Shown: piece by piece, positions 36,592 to 49,172 of the stretch
How positions within the stretch are numbered: the first letter of the stretch is position 1
How the letters are laid out: every line of letters begins with the position of its first letter
Assembly (NCBI GenBank): GCA_033239005.1
Contig: BSQZ01000015.1
Coordinates: 3,701,501-3,765,500 of the forward strand
DNA length: 64,000 bases
Origin: Lamellibrachia satsuma
Lineage: Eukaryota > Annelida > Polychaeta > Sabellida > Siboglinidae
Direction of reading: 5' to 3'
Notes under the pieces: model-generated
What the model was told of the DNA's origin: nothing
Seen by the model: the letters and a program-made list of their open reading frames with translations, nothing else
Databases searched by the model: none
Translations under genes and position numbers: made by a program

Positions 36592-37519
36592 GATTCAACC
36601 TAATCGGGGATGAAGCAGAACACCTGACTGGTGTCATGACCGTCCCTACACAGACGGACGACGCTCGTCCGCTACTGAACACCGGGTCTCGCTGGACAAA
36701 CACAGCGGCCTTCCGATGGAGCACGCTACCAGAGCGATGGCGAAGCCGACGGGCCTACTACCGTCGGCTGACCGGGTGCTCCTGGACAGTGGTCCACGAC
36801 GCTCATCCAGGAGACGGCGTTTCGACGCCAAAGCACTGGCACTGGAGACAGACGAAAACCTCACACACGAGTGTTGAACTCGTCGAGTCAGTGACCAGAG
36901 AACGTTTGCAATTTCGGCACATGTGTGTTTGTAATGTTGACCTTGTGGTGTGCGAACAACCTGCTTGGTTCCTTACGTAACCCGGCAACATTATGTCACT
37001 GTTTGACAGTTGACTGACAGTCGCAATCGTTGACGACGGGATATTGTGACATGTACGACGCAAGAGAGTCCACGTGACTACGCTGACTCCTTGCGAGCCA
37101 CGCGTCGGCACTCGAAGAAACACTTGTGAAGACGCTCGTGATATAGAGAACGAAACCACGTGGCGATCCACGAGTTTGTTGTGTAGCAACTGGAAGAAGA
37201 AACTAGTCACGCTTTACGTTAGCACAATGATATCATGTGGGTGTGTCTTCTTGCCTCGCTGTGATTGATGTGTATGGCTAGACAGTAGCGACATCTACGA
37301 TGGTTTAATCGTACTAATCTTTCCGCGTCGTAAACGTAGGCAATGCACTATGAAAAATATACATCTCGGTGAAGGGTAATTTAAAAGTACCTGTTATTCT
37401 TGTCTGCTGTGATGAATGTACGGCTGTTTATGCCAATACATATTACTTCCGTGACAATGTTAGGTACAAGTATACAGTCATATACATTGTATTCATGTGA
37501 CCTGCAGACTATTTAAAAA

Positions 37520-37525
37520 AATAAA
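37520..37525 (+). terminator. Poly(A) signal AATAAA, probable GADD45 3' end
   Basis: First AATAAA that I see downstream of the stop on this strand; it implies a 3'UTR of about 1 kb. Confidence 0.55.
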
Positions 37526-38611
37526 ACATTATGTTACCAACAATACTCGTCTGTTTGTTGGCAAAGTCCCACGATACTGCAACTTTCTACATATATGCCA
37601 AACGTAACTTCGCATAGCTGGGAGGCGACCTGGTATGGGGTATTCAGGTGCACGAGCCGTTGACCAGCTAGTACAAGTTTGAATCGGTGTATCCGAGAAT
37701 ATCAAGGGTAATGGTGACATTCCTCCTGAAATGATGACACAGCTCCGTGCGCCACCAACCGACAGAGTTGACCAACAGTCCCTGCTCTAAGTAACTGTCA
37801 AATTATCACAACAACGTTTTACGACGTAACAAAATCGTCATCCAATTCAACAAGTCCCAGCTGGCACGTGCACAAGGAAGAGGGTCCAACAATTGTTCAT
37901 ATATGCATAGATCGTCCTTATGAGAAACCTTTTTTTTTACATATTCACACATTAGCACACTCAGCAGATATTTGTTTCATTCAGATACGTATCTACATCT
38001 GCTAAGACAATAGCACCGGCTATATAGTAATACTAATTATTATTATCATCAAGAAGAAGAACGATGTTATTGGCCCCACGAACCAAAATCACTAAAAAAA
38101 CATTATTATAGATATTTTATTGCAATGTTTTACAAATATTATATATCTATAAATTATATCCACGATCATAATATGGACCCCCTAACACTTTCCTTAATAC
38201 TTTCATAGTTTCCGTCGATGAACGTCCCTAATTTCATTATAAAGCAATAACAACATTGGAATTTAAGGAGGCACAACACTGTCGTGTTTGTTTACATATT
38301 GGGAATAATTATATGTCGGAATTCCCCGCACACTTATATTGTATTGCATTGGATTTAGGACACCTAATTAATAACAATTAACATGTCTAATGAAATTTGG
38401 GCGCCACGATGACTTTTATATTTGTAGGAATCCAGAGGAGTTACTTGTCAACTTTAAATTAACATTTACACATAATTAAAAAAAGTATGGTTATTCTGGG
38501 TTGCTAAGTCAACAATATTGTTATTTCAGTACATCTTAAATGATCTGAATGAAATGATTCAACACGACATGACATGACAAACATTTACATATAAAAACAT
38601 AATATTGCAGT
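37526..38611. other. Intergenic stretch, A+T-rich
   Basis: No gene recognised; contains an ATTATTATTATC / AAGAAGAAG run near 38040. Confidence 0.4.
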
Positions 38612-38793
38612 TCATGAACTTAAGCAAATTAAAATCTTGGACCTCCTCCTGTTTGGTAGTGGATCTTTCGCTATATCATATAGCAGCCGCCACCCACCCA
38701 TAGCGATGTCCCATGCACTGTGGGAACACGATACTGGGAGGAATACCACCAGACAAACGACTCCAACTATGACACCACACAGTGTGTTAGCCT
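38612..38793 (-). CDS. Candidate terminal exon with a transmembrane segment
   Basis: Minus-strand open frame ending TGA at 38612. After an acceptor-like GGGTCTGCACAG it reads VEANTLCGVIVGVVCLVVFL, PVSCSHSAWDIAMGGWRLLY, DIAKDPLPNRRRSKILICLS and S. This is a strongly hydrophobic, roughly 17-residue segment followed by NRRRSK, the layout of a type I membrane anchor with a short basic tail. The segment is noticeably G+C-richer than its A+T-rich flanks. No family recognised and no upstream exon assigned; chance opening is possible. The 5' boundary is approximate. Confidence 0.35.
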
Positions 38794-38899
38794 CGACTGT
38801 GCAGACCCCAAAAGGTGGCGACACATGCTTAAGGTCTAGTCTCGATTACCAAAATACCGTTTGGCGGCGCCACCATCAGTTGCTCTCGGCCTAGCGTCA

Positions 38900-39845
38900 G
38901 ATATATTTTCCACAAAGGTATAACTCTTACAACGTAGCAAGCAAATTTCTTCACAATAAGTTATCACATTTGGTGTGAATTGTCTTAAATGTAAGCGTGA
39001 TGATTAAAGCACTTAGTTCAATTTCACATATCTGATGTTGCACCTTCAAGTACGTTGCACGCAATACAAAGTAGGACTAGTTCCGTCTCACCGAACAATT
39101 ACTTGTAGGGCCAACATTCTATGATGATTATGGACAGTGACACGCAATTAAAGTGGTAACTAATATAAATAGTAAATAGGATGTGCAATATTAGCTTAAA
39201 ACGATAACTTGTCATGTTGATACAAATCGAAACAACATGCATGGTGACGTTCAAAATGATCTATTTCATACAGTTTGTTCAAATTAGTATATGGTGGTGA
39301 AATTTACGAAAAAGCATTCAACCCATTAAATATTTCAAGCATATATTATTATTAATAGAACTCACACAATTAAACAAAAAGGAATTCACATGTAACACTT
39401 GTCGTGTCGTTTCATATATAAATGTCAGAACAGACAACCTGCATATGGACCGTATGGTGCTTGACGCTTCGAAAGCTGACGTTTTGGCCCCGAGTTCAAA
39501 TCCTGTAAAATTACTGTTTTATTATTCACGTTTATATTATTATACATTTATTTTTTTTCAAAGGAAATTATTCTAATCCATTGTGCCATTTGTGTAATTG
39601 TCTACTTCTAAAAATAGTGGCTACGGGAATGATTCCTACCAGTGCTGCTCTCTGACGGAAACAGTCGAATTGTGTGTTCTACGCCACGTTTTATTCGCCA
39701 AATCCACGAACTCTCTAGATCTACTGATTCAACAGATACGATTAAAACAGTTTTGGAGGACGCAAATCATTCTATGGAGAGAAATTAAAAATAAATTAAG
39801 AAAAGCAACGTTTATCATACCCCATACGTGGTTCAGTCGATATAC
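38900..39845. other. Intergenic stretch, A+T-rich
   Basis: No gene recognised. GAGTTCAAATCC near 39490 resembles a tRNA B box but no cloverleaf was found. Confidence 0.4.
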
Positions 39846-39847
39846 CA

Positions 39848-39947
<100 letters not shown>

Positions 39948-40127
39948 CATATATGTATGTCATGTCAACAATTATATAAGAAAAACACAAGGCACTATCC
40001 CGCAACAACAGTTTATTCAATTCTACCATAGCCACATTTGTCATAACAGAGATATCAAATATAAAACAACACACGAATATATAACATAATTATATGGGCA
40101 TATTTATGGCGTTGTTAATTTATCTTA

Positions 40128-40130
<3 letters not shown>

Positions 40131-40180
<50 letters not shown>
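40131..40180. repeat. (TA)n microsatellite
   Basis: Uninterrupted TA repeat. Confidence 0.97.
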
Positions 40181-41294
<1,114 letters not shown>

Positions 41295-41369
41295 CTACCA
41301 AAATGCTACTGATGGAGATTGTACACCATGACCGTCGTTTACAAAAATAATATAAAATGTCTCACTTTA

Positions 41370-41453
41370 AACATCAGTAATACATAAGAGAAGCATCAGT
41401 AATACATAAGTGAAGCATCAGTAATACATAAGTGAAGCATCAGTAATACATAT
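41370..41453 (+). repeat. 22-bp minisatellite, 4 copies
   Basis: CATCAGTAATACATAAGTGA plus AG. Confidence 0.9.
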
Positions 41454-41597
41454 GGCATATGCAACATCCAAATTAAAACCGCATATAATTTTAACACAGT
41501 CTTCCGTTAACATATTAAAGCACCACGTGATTACAAATATAAAATGTAAACAGAAAGTATGTCGCAGTTCTGACAAACACGCAACAACAGCGAACAC

Positions 41598-41656
41598 TAA
41601 CTACACATACACCAACTCATCAACACATACACCAACTCATCAACACATACACCAGC
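41598..41656 (+). repeat. 22-bp minisatellite, about 2.7 copies
   Basis: ACACCAACTCATCAACACAT plus AC; the last copy has CAGCTC. Confidence 0.85.
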
Positions 41657-42108
41657 TCAACAACAAATAACGCAGTTCATACTACGGGAGAATATATATG
41701 AAAACTCTGTATTTTTAAGCCACATCTGTATCTAGTGGACGATCGCTGTATGGGAAATGTTGGGACTTGGCCAAACGGCTCCATATAACGAATGTTCTTT
41801 AAATCCATGAGTGCACAGAACAGTGCATGCCAAAGAGGGAAGTTCAATGTTGTTCCTTTTAAGCTGATGTTCCTTACACACACTGGGAGTCCACATAGCG
41901 AGAGGCCACTGCGCTTTTACTGGTTACAATAAATACCACAACTCCACAAGACATGTTCACCCGGTTGTATTAATTAAAATCGGCAAATGCGTTGACCTTC
42001 GTCTTGAATGTGAGCCAACGTCTCGGCAATGTTGCTGGATCGTGGCTACACAGAAAACAGACCGACACAAACACAACTACATTCGGTTAGCTAACGAACG
42101 AGCCGTCA

Positions 42109-42321
42109 CTACAACACCGTACATTTTGCTTTCTCTCGGAACGGATTGTCGCTCTGTTTAGCGAAGCCGTTCATCAGGGCGTCGGTCTCCTGGTGTCGTT
42201 CGCAGTACTTCGCCATCTCGGCGACGCATTCCGACACCGGAAGTCGCTGTACGGCCGACTCAATGCGCAGCTGCTCGACTAACTTCCGCTGTGCCTGCAG
42301 GCCTTCGTGCAGTTTGTTCAT
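42109..42321 (-). CDS. Gng: G-protein gamma subunit, paralogue A
   Basis: Gamma subunit of heterotrimeric G proteins. It forms a coiled coil with G beta and anchors the dimer to the membrane through a C-terminal lipid. 70 codons from an ATG at 42321, a normal family length. Seen: N-terminal helix QAQRKLVEQLRIES, then PVSECVAEMAKYCERH, the NPF box (DNPFREKAKC) and CaaX box CTVL; the final Leu predicts geranylgeranylation. The NPFREK..CTVL ending resembles the insect G gamma 1 type more than the vertebrate one. Complete coding sequence in one exon. An acceptor-like CGTCGTTTTAG ends at 42334, 12 nt before the ATG, suggesting a 5'UTR intron. Most downstream of four co-oriented gamma genes, 2.9 kb from paralogue B. 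Confidence 0.93.
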   Translation of the reverse strand: MNKLHEGLQAQRKLVEQLRIESAVQRLPVSECVAEMAKYCERHQETDALMNGFAKQSDNPFREKAKCTVL

Positions 42322-42769
42322 GATGCGGACGGGCTAAAACGACGTAGGTAGTTCTGGTTACGCCGTTGGGAAGAACCTGCAAAGGCCGACTGCACGTTCA
42401 TAAGTTGTTCCTGGTTGGGCGCGAGCTGGATTTACACATCCTCGCTCTAGCCACGGTGGTAGTAGTACTACAGTACCCCTGGCAGATCGATCTGTTGAAA
42501 CGTGGATTTGTTTTTCCCACGCCATATGCGGATCTACGCTGAATAATTTGTACTTCGTCCCACTTACTATGTCGGTTGTTTCTGGGAACCAAACGCACCT
42601 CGCCCATACTTCAAAGATCGTTTGGAAATGTTTATCATTATCCGTCTGTCCGGTCACGTGTCCACTATCAATTAAAGTTGCCGTAAGCGAGCCCCGTATA
42701 TCCCAGCGTGCAATCCCATTGGTCAACACAGCAACTGAAAAATCAGCGTTTCAACAGATCGATCTGCCA

Positions 42770-42960
42770 AGGGTACTGATGTAGTCAGAAGCTCCTGGCG
42801 GCAAGGGTAGATCCGCCAGGGGTACTGGTGTAGTCAGAAGCCCCCTGGTGGCAAGGGTAGATACGCCAGGGGTACTGATGTAGCCAGAACCCCTGGCGGC
42901 GAGTGTAGATCCGCCAGGGGTACTGATGTAGCCAGAAGCCCCTGGCGGCGAGGATGTATT
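42770..42960 (+). repeat. About 47-bp tandem repeat, 4 copies
   Basis: Units share GATCCGCCAGGGGTACTGAT, GTAG.CAGAAGCCCCTGGCGGC and a GGGTA spacer. Each unit contains an internal dyad (CGCCAGGGG / CCCCTGGCG). Confidence 0.85.
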
Positions 42961-42999
42961 CACGTGATAAGAACCGCCGCGTGCTGTAGCCACACCAGT

Positions 43000-44040
43000 G
43001 CCAGCTTTCCCACCTAGGTGATCATACTCTAGTCAAGGCTCTTAACAGACGTCCTCGGTTGATCATTGAGCTAAAATAAAATTAACCGAGGTAGCATTGA
43101 CAACCGTTATATTTTATCAATCCCCTATTCGCCATCACTTGTGTTTACTGCACCAAATTGTTAAGTTGACGCGGTGTTTGTTTCTAGAGACATTCTTCAT
43201 AACTTGCCATCGCTTTCAGTAGATGCGCTCGTACGCCGTCAACGAGGAACATACGCACTGGATGGCAGTTCTTCAATTTAGCATTGGGGTCTCACTAGCT
43301 GAGTACATACAAACACCCCCTCCCCATTTAAGGAAGCTATATAGACATTATAGATTGAGGGAAATGCAGTTGCTATGGACTTGAAATTGTGTGGTTGAAA
43401 ATCGACGTCGACAACTTCATTTATTATTATTTATCATTTGGACATTCTTGTTTGCCAGACGATATGGTTATACAGTCGATGCGAACCCCCTTGCACAATC
43501 TATGCCCGCCTCTAAAATATTATGTTCAGTATATTTAAACATTATGCTGAATTGCGTTTACCCGGATGATTGTCATTGCCATTTGGTCGATCTAAATGGC
43601 CATTTGGATATTTTCCAAGCACAGAAATCGAGATATATTTGGTACGGGTTGCTTAAATATCAGGGTTGTCAGATAGCTGAAATCACGTATTGGCGAGTAC
43701 TTGGCAAGAAGGTAATATGTTTACGATATGTTGTCAAATAGTATTAGACTGTGCACTAAAATAAACAAACGAAACAACTGGATCTAAACATTTATTCAGG
43801 CTTTACCGCTTATAAGTAAGCATACTCACAGCTCTATTCAAAATACCGGAGATCAGCAGAGAGTGTGCGTTTAACATGGGGAGCGTAATGTCACGTGAGG
43901 CTTATGGGAAAAGTTAAAAAAACTATTTTTCCACACACACAATTTCCACATTTAACGGTATTTTGAAATAAATAACGATTAGTCTGATAATGTTACATTT
44001 GTCAGCATACACAAGAAGCGTGTAAGAATTACCAAAATGT
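43000..44040. other. Intergenic stretch between gamma A and B
   Basis: A 116-codon plus-strand frame (43391-43741) starts at GTG, not ATG. It has a hydrophobic start and several Cys, but no recognised domain; not called as a gene. Confidence 0.4.
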
Positions 44041-44048
44041 ATCATTAC

Positions 44049-44229
44049 CTAGTGTCAAGACGTATTTGCAATGCGAAAGATCAGCTGATTCATTTCGGAC
44101 AACTCCATCAGTAGTATAGTAGGGGTTTTCTGAACCCACCTCTACTGTACTGTCAACAGTGGTTGACTTCATCGACATGACGGAACAAGTTTGCTGTACA
44201 CCCAACAGGAGGACGTGGAACAAGAGCAT
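44049..44229 (-). CDS. Candidate first exon of a secreted protein (signal peptide)
   Basis: From ATG at 44229: MLLFHVLLLGVQQTCS (signal-peptide-like core), then VMSMKSTTVDSTVEVGSENP and YYTTDGVVRNESADLSHCKY, VLTL. A donor CACTAG|GTAATG (exon end 44049) leaves a phase-1 junction, common after signal-peptide exons. One N-glycosylation sequon (NES). Family unknown; further exons not found. Could be chance. Confidence 0.3.
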
Positions 44230-44717
44230 GAATGCACTAAATCAGCAGAGTTGAGCAACACCAGAAAGCAGACAACGTCTAAAAGCACAGTTCTGACGAA
44301 CACAATATGTTTCATGACGACTGAGCTAGCGGTCATACAATGGCGTGGCCGTCAACGTCGCTAGTCATATGTCCTGTTGTACACAAACGGATCAGACACT
44401 AATTCCAATGTCGTCAATCGGTACTAAAAATTAAACACAGACCTAAACGCCAAAATAGTCTGGTAGGCACAAATTTCGATAGAAAACATAATAAGCACGT
44501 ACATAATACAGCACATGTACTACGATAGCAGCTTCGTTCGATTTGAAAAAGTACATAGTAATGTACTAACCTTATAGTATGGTACTATCTTTATTTTTTA
44601 TTCATATGCAGAAAAGTGGGGGATTCGAGGTATTATCTGCCACCAAAATGAAGTGACATTACACAGCCGTGCCTGCTAACCGATCAAGATCCACTAGTAT
44701 TCTAAAAATTGCTTTGC

Positions 44718-44815
44718 GAACATGTTCCGTGGTGTGATTAAAACATGTTCCGTGGTGTGATTAAAACATGTTCCGTGGTGTGATTAAAACATGTTTCGTG
44801 GTGTGATTAAAACAT
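44718..44815 (+). repeat. 23-bp minisatellite, 4 copies
   Basis: AACATGTTCCGTGGTGTGAT plus TAA, one copy with TTTCG. Confidence 0.92.
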
Positions 44816-45208
44816 GCATTTACTGGTTCTGCTGCCTGCTATAGGACACATGAGTTTTTAAAATACCCTTTCCATCGACGGACAAACGATGCACAATTGT
44901 ACAAAATACAGCTTTCGTCAACTGCCACACCACATTATATTAGCTACGCTAACAATACATATGAAACAACAACGAAAAGCAAGCGACAACACACATTTGC
45001 ACAACGTAGCCACTGGCTTCGACCATTACGGATTAGTATTTGTTGACAGTGTATGCATCTATAAAGACCATACGCTACAACAGACATCTGTAACTGAAAA
45101 CTGGCAAACGCAGCTATATAGTATTATGTCACTCCTCGACGACAAAGCTCCATCAAAAAACTACACCAGCCAGTGTCACGTGAAGATCACGTGAACGACT
45201 CGGGCGTT

Positions 45209-45409
45209 CTAGAGTATGGCGCAACCGCTTTTCTCCAAGTACGGGTTGTCCTTGCGATTGGGGAAGCCGAGTATGAGCCGGTCCTTGCTGCCGTGTTCCT
45301 CCATGTAGGAGACCATGTCGCGCACGCACTCCGATACCGGCTTGCGCTGCATGTTGCACTCGATACGCAGCTGCTCAACGGCTTTCTTCTGCTGCGCAAC
45401 GCTCGACAT
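45209..45409 (-). CDS. Gng: G-protein gamma subunit, paralogue B
   Basis: 66 codons from ATG at 45409 to TAG. Seen: MSSVAQQKKAVEQLRIECNM (coiled-coil helix binding G beta), PVSECVRDMVSYMEEHGSKD, LGFPNRKDNPY and CaaX box CAIL (geranylgeranyl type). The NPF box is NPY here, a conservative change. An in-frame upstream extension to 45502 exists but lacks gamma similarity, so the conserved MSS start is used. A splice-acceptor-like GGCTATTACAG lies about 37 nt upstream (exon from 45446), so a 5'UTR intron is likely. It shares PVSECV with paralogue A, suggesting these two are closest relatives. Confidence 0.93.
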   Translation of the reverse strand: MSSVAQQKKAVEQLRIECNMQRKPVSECVRDMVSYMEEHGSKDRLILGFPNRKDNPYLEKSGCAIL

Positions 45410-45502
45410 GGTGGACGATGTTAGCAGAGGGGGTGCGACACTGCGTCTGTAATAGCCTTCAACCGAGAAGACAGAATAGACGGCTTTTACGGCGTGCGGC
45501 AA

Positions 45503-48075
45503 CCTGGCATTTACTACATCGAACTGTTGAGTCTGTTATTAAATCAATATAATTATGCCTACACTGTATCCGTCACATTAGTGTGTATTCGGCGACGCCG
45601 AATACACAATGATAATACTCACTTTCATGGTTTTGGGGTTATGCACCTAAGGGTTAATAAAACTAACGATGTGCAACCAAAATCAAGAATATCGCACCAG
45701 TGGTTTACTCCGAATGTGCTTTAAAAGTGGGTATTCTGGTCAATTATCCGGTTAACTAGCGCGACCGATAAGCGCATGCCCAGATCTATGAAATCGGGTA
45801 ACCTAGACTACCGCGTGACGTATTAAGCGCGGCCGGTATACACCCAACCAACGTAGTCTCAATCAAACGGGTTATTATGTCAGAAAGGGGACTAGTTTAG
45901 TAAACAAAGACCAAAACATGTTACATAAGTTGAGTTTGAACTCACACAGCATGGCTATATACTATTGGCAAATATAGGAGTAGATGCTCACAAATAGACG
46001 AGCGATTATAGCCAGACTACGGCACCAGTGAGTTCTCTAACAGTATGGCGCCGCCCAAGAAATTACGATGATGTTTCTTCAAAAAGGTTCCCCTAGTAAA
46101 CAACTGGCGTGATATTCTCAATGTTAGCGGCAAATGGTTGTTTTAGTAACTCTTATACATGCATAGACCAAAAACCATGACTTTTAATGTCCCTGTAACT
46201 GCAGGCCCTACTAACACTTTATCGAGCACCACGCTACTTACTTGTCTATATGTAATCAGACGATGCCAAGCCATTGTTTATAATCTAATCGCGTTACACG
46301 TGTTATCAAAACAGGAATAACCGGCCTCGAATAGACTTCCCAATAACTTTATCTGTGTTGATCAACCCGAAACACATAATTACATTATTAGTCACACATG
46401 CGCACCACATAACAGTCGAACAGGTCACACATAACAACATGTCATCTTTCCAGTATCACTAGATGTTCACATTTCACATTTAAGTTAAAGGCCAGCTGGT
46501 ACTCTGGATGGCAGGAAAGAAGCATATAAATTCCACGATACGTTTATATGCTAACAAACACATTTATTTTGTACAAAATAATATATTTAAAATTGTGCAT
46601 GCCATTAATTTATGATTTGTTGAACTTTGCTTCGATAAGACTATCAGAAAGAATGGCTGTCACATTTTTGTAATATAGCGTATGACCATGGGTCCAGATG
46701 AATATAGAGCATGGAGCCTATTCCATTACTATGATGGGCTTAGGCGTTTATCAAATAATTATGTTCAAACTGTTTCAAAGTTACGTTTCATTAATTTTCC
46801 AACTATTTTGTGCATCGTGAAGTTCCATAAATTAATTTACACAATTCTTTGTAACATACATTGTACAACCGAAATTTCGGTCGTAAAATTATTATTCAGG
46901 CCGATATGTTGGAATGAATTTTCATACGCAATCATCAATCCTGATTTATGAGCTCATACGAATCCAGGTAAAACTGCTCAAAATTCCAGGGAAGGCATCA
47001 GACGGGCCGAATGGTAGGGTGAAAACCAGTATAAACACACCTGATCTAAAATTCAAACTACAATTAACCCACGTGAGCCAAGATTTCCAGAATGATACTG
47101 AGGCACATACAAAAATCATTGGTTACGCCAGAAAACATGGTCTACGCACAAAATATGCAGATTGAAAGTTTTATGGCATAATAGATTAAATATAGCACAT
47201 ATTAAGCTGTCAAACAAATAGCGTCATAGGTTGTACTTTTAATATGCAACGGAATATTCATTTACATTTATTGTACATCAAATACAATATCAGAATCAAT
47301 ATGGAAATGACTAATATGCTTAGGAATATTCAGCGCTGACAGTTATTGTGCACTGCCCCCATAAAAGGCCGAACCAGACTAATGTGGCCTTAAACTTTGC
47401 CATAAAAGAAAAACTCTAATCACGCAAAATAACAATAATGTTGGGTGGTTGTCAAATAGAATGCCGCCCTAAGAGAAATTGCCCAGATATGTTTCACCAC
47501 CGGATATCTTAACTTATACACTCGCGCCGTACCACACCCAAGCGAAACCAGCCATTGAAATGGATTGTACAACGATTTTCGTTTCTAAGGACGATTTAAT
47601 GGTATGTTGATAACTGCCATAAAGCGGTCTCAATAATATGTCGTAAAACTGGCTTATTTCATTCCGGAAAGCCCGGTGATATATGGTAGCTTTTTCCGAA
47701 TTCCCATCTCATATAATTTTTGATGGTAACAATTCTACAGCAATAAAGATTAAAACATGAATGATAACCTAGTTAATTTAGCTTTAAGCCCCTACTAACA
47801 TTACAAAGTCACGCAGAATTCCGGCATTTTAATTATACGAAACCCATAAATAGTGCCAGTTAATAAATGGAGATCATTGTACACTCCCTTCAACATCGGC
47901 TATTTACAAAGGTACGCTTATGTGGCATATCATCTTGTACTGCACGCCGTAAAACGAAGAAACCCACTCCGTCTGCTCGCTCTAGAGCGTAACGTAGGCC
48001 CACGGCTATAGTGCAACAACTAGTACCAGTGCAACACAACATGTAAACAACATAAAGAAATGAACACCGGGACAC
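45503..48075. other. Intergenic stretch between gamma B and C
   Basis: No gene recognised; GTATTCGGCGACGCCGAATAC near 45590 is a small perfect palindrome. Confidence 0.4.
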
Positions 48076-48077
48076 AA

Positions 48078-48202
48078 GTTGCAGAACATGCCTCTGTAAC
48101 AGGAACTCGTCTCACTGTGTGCAGAACATGACTCTGTAACAGGAACTCGTCTCACTGTGTGCAGAACATGCATGCCTCTGTAACAGGAACTCGTCTCACT
48201 GT
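48078..48202 (+). repeat. About 40-44-bp tandem repeat, 3 copies
   Basis: Units share GCAGAACATG, CTCTGTAACAGGAACTCGTC and TCACTGTG. Confidence 0.9.
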
Positions 48203-49100
48203 GATTTTATGAGCTCATCAAACAAGACTCCCATCACGAAGCTCAGTTTCCTCGTAAAATCTAAGTGGCATGGTGAAATGTAATACTTTTGTCCGTGGAA
48301 TGGAAAATGATTGCGTATTTTACGCTGTATGGTTGCAATACAATTTTCTTTTATTGTTAATCTCGTGAAGAAATGGTATGCTTCTGAAATATTGTGACGT
48401 GATCAGCTGACGAGCTCAATATTTCAGTGAAACGAGCACCAGGAAATGAAGTTGCAGCTCCAATCGTGCATGCTGGTATCCTAGGACACACTAAACAACA
48501 TGATGATTTTCGTGCTGATCTTTCCCATCGGAATATGTCTACTTAAAATACCACAACACTGCTAGGTGCGCAGTGATAGTCAATTCGTAGTTAGAATAAC
48601 AGTTAGTAGTTAGCATTATTGTTTCTCTACGGTGGGAAACCGGTAACTCAGTAATATGCACGCGTTTTTCAACAAAGTCAACAATTGTCCAGCAAGCCAA
48701 TACATACAGGTTTATTATCGGTGAATTTTTTATTCTCTCTGGTGTACGTTAAATGAATGTTTACTAGAAACACAATAACATACTAAATTATAGAACTAAT
48801 ACGGATTAGCTTCGTCTGCAACTCACATCCATAAACATGACAGCCGTAGCATAAAGCGGTGATGAAACGTCCGGAATAACTGAAATGCTCCTTTAGAGAG
48901 CAACAGCTTGAAGTAGCATGCTGATTTTTCATAGAAATACTTCTTGCTGAAAAGATCGCGCTTTCCCTGACTCTTCCAGCTTTTCATGCGTTATTGCAAA
49001 ATCACCGCGTTATTATGAATTATTATTATTTACACGCGCCGTCTGTTGTCTAGACATCCTTCCCGAATGGAAAAGCCGCCGTTGAACAAAACGACACATA
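48203..49100. other. Intergenic stretch, nothing recognised
   Basis: No gene, RNA or repeat recognised. Confidence 0.4.
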
Positions 49101-49103
49101 ACA

Positions 49104-49172
49104 TTAGCTGCTAAACAAAAGACTCTGCATTAGCTGTTGAACAAAAGACTCTACATTAGCTGTTGAACAAAA
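49104..49172 (+). repeat. 26-bp repeat, about 2.7 copies
   Basis: CATTAGCTGTTGAACAAAAG followed by ACTCTG/A. Confidence 0.8.

Noticed and set aside
39440..39500. tRNA gene suggested by GAGTTCAAATCC
   Set aside because: No matching A box or foldable acceptor and anticodon stems.
43391..43741. 116-codon plus-strand frame with hydrophobic N-terminus
   Set aside because: Starts at GTG and has no ATG before the hydrophobic part; no domain or splice support.
45410..45502. N-terminal extension of gamma B (likewise 53225-53317 and 58941-59024)
   Set aside because: Extensions lack similarity to gamma subunits and contain splice-acceptor-like sites; conserved start Met used instead.
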